A model generated the notes under the pieces. That model was not told where the DNA came from and ran no database searches. It saw only the letters and a program-made list of their open reading frames with translations. From the NCBI GenBank assembly GCA_964471755.1, contig CAYYJM010000108.1:1-19223 (forward strand): 19,223 bases of DNA, read 5' to 3'. Position numbers and translations under genes: made by a program. Below are positions 15,498-19,223 of this stretch, one piece after another (positions within the stretch are counted from its first letter, which is position 1; the number at the start of each line of letters is the position of its first letter). The DNA comes from CAYYJM01 sp964471755 (GTDB lineage Bacteria; Planctomycetota; Planctomycetia; Gemmatales; Gemmataceae).

Positions 15498-17948
15498 TCA
15501 ACGCAGCAGGGCACGGATCGGGCGAACGGGCACGTCCTTCCATTCTTGCACGACACGCCCGCCCCGGTCCAGTTCCACCAGGCGCGTGTTTCCGGTCGTG
15601 GTCACCAGCGTCGTGCCGCCCGGCAGTCGGCTGACGCTGCTCGGTGTCGGGACCTTCGCCTCCCAGGCGATCTTGCCATTCTCGTCGAACTCGACCACGC
15701 GGTTGGTGCCGCTGGAGGCACACAGGACGCGGTCGCCGGGCAGGATCTCGGCTCCGTTGACGCCGCCGAGCGTCGTGATCGGCACGTGTCGCGTCTTCAG
15801 CGGCTTGCCCGACGAGTCGAGCCGGATCAGCGTGCCCTGATACGTCAGCAGGGTCACCTTGCCGTCCCGGAAGCGCGTCGCGGTCAGGATGGTCTCGGAC
15901 GGCGACGGGTAGGTCCAGATCACCTTGCCATCGCGATCGACCTCCTGGAGCTGATTCCGGCCGCCGAGGAAGGTGTGGCCGTTCCGCAGTCGCTGACAGT
16001 AGAAGGCGCTCGGCACGGCCCACTCCTTGACGATTCGGCCTTGCAGATCGCGCTCGGTGATCTTGCCGTTGCCCTGCTCGGCGACCAGGAGTCGATCGCC
16101 ACTGAGACGCTCGGCGTACATCGGATAGGAGAGCCCCTGGATGTCGAGCAGGATTCGGCCGGCGCGGTCCATCTCGACGATGCGGCCCGAGCGCCGAACC
16201 TGATCGTAGCTTTCGACGAGCAGCAGCGTTCGCGGTCGGAGTCGGATCGACTGACCGTCTTCGAGGTGGATCCGGTCGCCGTTGGTCTGCCACCAGCCGA
16301 CCCAGGCATCCCGACAGCGGATTCGCTCCTCGGCGTTGGTGCCCAGGCCGACGCCGGGTGGCCGATCGGCCGCGAGGTCGATGAGTAGATCCTCGATCTC
16401 GCCGGCCTTCTCCAGGGGCAGACTCGGCAAGAGCCCGATCAGCACCGGGACGGCATCCCGCTGACCACGTTGTGTCAGTCCGAAGGCCGCTTGCAGGCGG
16501 ACGAGGGGATCGGCATCCGCGAGCAGACCGCGAACGCGGACCAGATCCTCGGCCGAGCCGATGCGAGCCAGGGTCGCCACGGCGGCACCGCGAACGATGC
16601 CGAGCTTGCTGCCGAGCCGCTCGTGCAGAATCGGTGCCGGCCTGTCATCGATGCGAGCGACCAGGGGCAGCACGTCGCGCACCTGCTGTTCCAGGAGCGG
16701 ATTCTCCAGCCAGGGCAGCACGTCGAGCAGGACCTGAACGGTGGCGGCCGGCCGACGCAGGGCGAGCAGACGCGGCGCGCACTCGGGAAGCGTGACCACG
16801 CCGGGCTGCTGTTCCAGGGCGGTGACGGCCTGGCCGGCCAGGGCACGTTCACGCGGCGATCCCTCGGCGGCTACCCGGCGAACCAGCGGCAGCACGGCCG
16901 GGCCGATGGCCACCAGTTCGGCCACCGCCTTCTCGCGCACGTCGGCCTCGGCCGCGTCGAGTCGGGCAAGCACGGCTCGCCAGCGGAGGTAGTCGGCCTC
17001 GGAGTGCGTCACGGAGCGGAACAGGCCGACCAGGCGTTCCGCGCTGAGGGTGTCCCACCAACTCTTCCACAGAGCCCGACGAAGTTCCCCCGCGACGGCG
17101 TCGCCGGCACCGGGCGACTCGAAGGACCAGTCGCCGGCCAGGCGCAGGAGGACTTCCTCGATGCGCTGGCGATCGGCCGGCGGAGCGGTCGCCAGGTGAT
17201 CGATCAGGATCGGCATCGCGGCCGGGTCGTAGCTTTCGGTCAGGACGAGGGCCGCGCGCAGGCGGACGCTCGGCTTCGGGTCGGCGAGCAGGGGCCGAAC
17301 GAGGGCGTGAGCGGTGACGCCGCGAGCGCTGCACAGGATCTCGGCGGCGGTCTGTCGGCGGATCGGGTCAGGGTCGGCGAGGGCCTGTCGGAACGGGGCG
17401 GGGATCGGGCCGCGGGCGGGACAGAGACCGACGAGGAGTTGCTGGATTTCGCGGAAAGCCGCATCCGATTCAGCGAAGGGCAGATAGGCCAGGAGCGTAC
17501 TCTCGACACCAGGTGGTCGGAGGGCGGCCAGAGCCCGGATCACGGCCAGGCAGAGGTTGCCGCCGGCGGGGCTCTCGATCAGGTCGATGCAGACCCGGGC
17601 GCGTCCGGCCGTCTCGGGTTGTTCCAGGCGGTTGGCCAGTCGCCGGAGGGCCGGCAGGGCGACGGGCCCGCAGCCGAGCAGGTCCACCTGAGCCGTCGTG
17701 TACTGGCTTCGGTCGTTCCCCGCCAGCCGGGCGACCGCAGCATCGACCGCCCCGAGTGCCGCCTCGGGATCGGCTCGCCGATCGACAAAATGGAGCAGGG
17801 TCGGTCCATCGACAGGCAGACCCGCATTTCGCAGGGTGGTCTGGTCGGCCGGCGACACGGGCCGTGGCCGATTCCCCTCCGGCTCGACGGGAACGGCCGG
17901 CAGGATCAGCAAGAGGAGCAGTGAGCCGACAGAAGATGCGGCGACCAC
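15498..17948 (-). CDS. Secreted HEAT-repeat/six-bladed propeller protein, first tandem copy
   Basis: This 816-residue protein starts at a GTG, supported by GGAGG seven bases upstream and by the signal peptide that follows (VGSLLLLLILPAVPVEP). It has the same plan as the second copy: two HEAT modules, each ending in W-x2-W-W (ALWKSWWDTLSAERL near residue 310, DAWVGWWQTNGDRIHL near residue 560), then six propeller blades of about 42 residues (MDRAGRILLDI, TERDLQGRIVKEW, EVDRDGKVIWTY, RLDSSGKPLKT, EFDENGKIAWEA, ELDRGGRVVQEW). It ends IRALLR-TGA. It is the first gene of the four-gene cluster, with a 271-bp upstream gap that should hold the promoter. No catalytic residues are recognisable; binding or sensing at the envelope is a guess. 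Confidence 0.88.
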   Translation of the reverse strand: MVAASSVGSLLLLLILPAVPVEPEGNRPRPVSPADQTTLRNAGLPVDGPTLLHFVDRRADPEAALGAVDAAVARLAGNDRSQYTTAQVDLLGCGPVALPALRRLANRLEQPETAGRARVCIDLIESPAGGNLCLAVIRALAALRPPGVESTLLAYLPFAESDAAFREIQQLLVGLCPARGPIPAPFRQALADPDPIRRQTAAEILCSARGVTAHALVRPLLADPKPSVRLRAALVLTESYDPAAMPILIDHLATAPPADRQRIEEVLLRLAGDWSFESPGAGDAVAGELRRALWKSWWDTLSAERLVGLFRSVTHSEADYLRWRAVLARLDAAEADVREKAVAELVAIGPAVLPLVRRVAAEGSPRERALAGQAVTALEQQPGVVTLPECAPRLLALRRPAATVQVLLDVLPWLENPLLEQQVRDVLPLVARIDDRPAPILHERLGSKLGIVRGAAVATLARIGSAEDLVRVRGLLADADPLVRLQAAFGLTQRGQRDAVPVLIGLLPSLPLEKAGEIEDLLIDLAADRPPGVGLGTNAEERIRCRDAWVGWWQTNGDRIHLEDGQSIRLRPRTLLLVESYDQVRRSGRIVEMDRAGRILLDIQGLSYPMYAERLSGDRLLVAEQGNGKITERDLQGRIVKEWAVPSAFYCQRLRNGHTFLGGRNQLQEVDRDGKVIWTYPSPSETILTATRFRDGKVTLLTYQGTLIRLDSSGKPLKTRHVPITTLGGVNGAEILPGDRVLCASSGTNRVVEFDENGKIAWEAKVPTPSSVSRLPGGTTLVTTTGNTRLVELDRGGRVVQEWKDVPVRPIRALLR

Positions 17949-17955
17949 GACAGTA

Positions 17956-17960
17956 CCTCC
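17956..17960 (-). promoter_or_regulatory. Ribosome binding site for the GTG start at 17948
   Basis: GGAGG seven bases before the GTG on the minus strand, followed by a codon run that gives a clean signal peptide. Confidence 0.75.
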
Positions 17961-18050
17961 GGCATGACGGCGCGCAGCGCGACGCAGGTTCGTCCCATAA
18001 TAGACGAATCACACCGGCTTCGGGAGACGGAAAAATCGTCAGAAAGGTTC

Positions 18051-18206
18051 GTCAGAGCCGCGCACGCAGCGAGGCCGCAGGCCGAGCGGAGTAAGCGCAC
18101 CACGACCTGCACACCAGGGCGGAGTAGACGCCCCAAAGCCTGCACGTCCGGGCTGCGGTGCGCTTACTCCGCTCGCCTGGCGGCTCGCTGCGTGCGCGGC
18201 TCTGAC
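18051..18206. repeat. Large imperfect inverted repeat (50-bp arms, 57-bp centre)
   Basis: The left arm (18051-18100) and right arm (18158-18206) pair over 23 bp at the outside (starting GTCAGAGCCGCGCACG) and 17 bp inside (GAGCGGAGTAAGCGCAC), with about 10 mismatched bases between. The centre holds a smaller hairpin (GGGCG 18117-18121, CGCCC 18129-18133) flanked by two direct copies of CCTGCAC (18106-18112, 18139-18145). There is no coding content. It lies 14 bp downstream of the dapF stop and just upstream of the propeller cluster. It may be a mobile palindromic element, a terminator for guaA-dapF, or both. Confidence 0.85.
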
Positions 18207-18219
18207 CGACACCTTGGTG

Positions 18220-19056
18220 TCAGTCCAGCCACTCGCCCGTGAAGACCTCGACCGCTGGTCCGGTCATGTAGACGTGGTTGTCGGACTCGCGATACTCCAG
18301 GCGCAGATCGCCGCCGCGAAGGTGGACGGTCACCTCCCGCCGTGTCCGATCGGTCAGCACTCCCGCGACGCAGACGGCACACGCTCCGGTGCCGCAGGCC
18401 AGCGTCTCGCCGGAGCCGCGCTCCCAGACGCGCATCTCGACCTCGGTCGGCGACTGAACGCGGACGAACTCGACGTTCGTTCGACGCGGAAACAGTGGAT
18501 GCGTCTCGATCTGCGGGCCGATCTGGTGGACCAGATGGTCCGTGATGGCATCCACGAAGATCACGCAGTGCGGATTGCCCATCGACACGCCGGTGACCTG
18601 AAAGGCGTGCCCGGCCACGTCGAGGAAGGCGTCCAGCGGCGGGTTACCAGGCAGGCCCGTCGGGATGACCTCGGCCTTTACGATCGGCTCGCCCATGTCC
18701 ACCCGGACCCGTTCCACCTTGCCCGCCTGGAGGAAGAGTTCCAGCTCGAGGACACCGCGTCCCGTCTCGATGCTCAGGGCCGGTTTGCGAGCGATGCCGT
18801 GATCGTGGACGAACTTGGCGACGCAGCGAATGCCGTTGCCGCACATCTCCGATTCACTGCCGTCGGCGTTGAACATCCGCATCCGGGCGTCGGCTCGCTC
18901 CGAGGGACCGATCAGGATCAGACCATCGGAGCCGACGCCGAAATGCCGGTCGCTGATCCGCCGGGCCAGCTCGGCCGGGTCACGCGGCATCGCCTGACGC
19001 ACGCAATCGACATAGACGTAGTCGTTGCCCAGGCCCTGCATCTTGACGAAACGCAT
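18220..19056 (-). CDS. dapF: Diaminopimelate epimerase
   Basis: The enzyme converts LL- to meso-diaminopimelate, the penultimate step of lysine synthesis and the source of the peptidoglycan cross-linking residue, in the cytoplasm. The 278 residues match the family. Both catalytic Cys are present: Cys72 in SEMCGNGIRC and Cys221 in ETLACGTGACA. Other landmarks are KMQGLGNDYVYVD at the N-terminus, FGVGSDGL (39-46), FNADGSESE (62-70), NPHCVIFVD (161-169) and NVEFV (194-198). The start ATG sits six bases after the guaA stop, and GGGAG within the end of guaA provides the ribosome site, so the two genes are almost certainly one transcript. A short palindrome (GACACC/GGTGTC, 18208-18221) overlaps the stop codon, followed by the large inverted repeat. 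Confidence 0.98.
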   Translation of the reverse strand: MRFVKMQGLGNDYVYVDCVRQAMPRDPAELARRISDRHFGVGSDGLILIGPSERADARMRMFNADGSESEMCGNGIRCVAKFVHDHGIARKPALSIETGRGVLELELFLQAGKVERVRVDMGEPIVKAEVIPTGLPGNPPLDAFLDVAGHAFQVTGVSMGNPHCVIFVDAITDHLVHQIGPQIETHPLFPRRTNVEFVRVQSPTEVEMRVWERGSGETLACGTGACAVCVAGVLTDRTRREVTVHLRGGDLRLEYRESDNHVYMTGPAVEVFTGEWLD

Positions 19057-19062
19057 CGCGGC

Positions 19063-19223
19063 TCACTCCCACTCGATCGTCGCCGGCGGCTTGCTGGAAA
19101 TATCATAGACGACCCGGTTGACGCCGTTCACCTCGTTGATGATACGAGTCGAGATCCGGGCGAGCAGATCGTACGGCAGGTGCGACCAGTCGGCCGTCAT
19201 GTAGTCCTCGGTATCCACCGAGC
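19063..19223 (-). CDS. guaA: GMP synthase (glutamine-hydrolysing), C-terminal end only
   Basis: Only the last 53 codons are in the window; the rest lies beyond the right edge. The reading SVDTEDYMTADWSHLPYDLL, then ARISTRIINEVNGVNRVVYD and ISSKPPATIEWE-stop, is the typical end of GuaA, which makes GMP from XMP, ATP and glutamine. The terminal KPPATIEWE is the family's conserved C-terminus, so the gene is intact at this end. It lies directly upstream of dapF with six bases between. Confidence 0.95.
   Translation of the reverse strand, partial: SVDTEDYMTADWSHLPYDLLARISTRIINEVNGVNRVVYDISSKPPATIEWE

Overview
The window is GC-rich (roughly two thirds G+C by eye) and looks like a planctomycete chromosome, most likely from the Gemmata/Isosphaera side of the phylum. 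The evidence is a secreted 831-residue YTV-type repeat protein, tandem secreted HEAT-repeat/beta-propeller proteins ending their helical blocks in a W-x-x-W-W motif, a YCF48-type propeller fused to a carbohydrate-binding domain, and several conserved-looking proteins of unknown function. Housekeeping anchors are gpsA, dapF and the 3' end of guaA. No tRNA, rRNA, transposase or CRISPR array was seen.

Layout. Positions 1-412 (+) hold the end of an HNH endonuclease. Positions 467-2962 (-) hold the YTV protein, with two blocks of 32-residue tandem repeats (one Tyr-rich, one Cys-rich). A divergent 374-bp gap leads to an FHA-domain protein (3337-3765, +) and an unknown 298-residue protein (3810-4706, +). 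A 74-residue protein faces them (4726-4950, -). gpsA (5187-6191, +) follows. Next is a thioredoxin-like gene (6344-6892, +) whose only in-frame stop, a TGA at 6542-6544, replaces the first Cys of the CxxC motif and has a SECIS-like hairpin just downstream; I read it as a selenoprotein. A secreted alpha-helical protein (6962-8059, +) ends at a strong two-way terminator (8073-8126).

From 17948 down to 8135 everything is on the minus strand: three tandem paralogues (816, 805 and about 548 residues; signal peptide, HEAT modules, six-bladed propeller), then a 1035-residue protein with a YCF48 propeller, a degenerate LmbE-like domain, a helical region and a CBM9-like domain. The third paralogue contains a 10-N assembly gap, which appears to be an unmerged 6-bp overlap. 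It also lacks its stop codon (TGG where TGA is expected), so it is open into the fourth gene. Upstream, a large imperfect inverted repeat (18051-18206) separates this cluster from a guaA-dapF pair.

How the genes may work together: the YTV protein, the four-gene cluster, the selenoprotein and its downstream neighbour all carry N-terminal export signals, so much of the window encodes envelope or periplasmic material. Precise functions of the HEAT/propeller cluster are not known from sequence.
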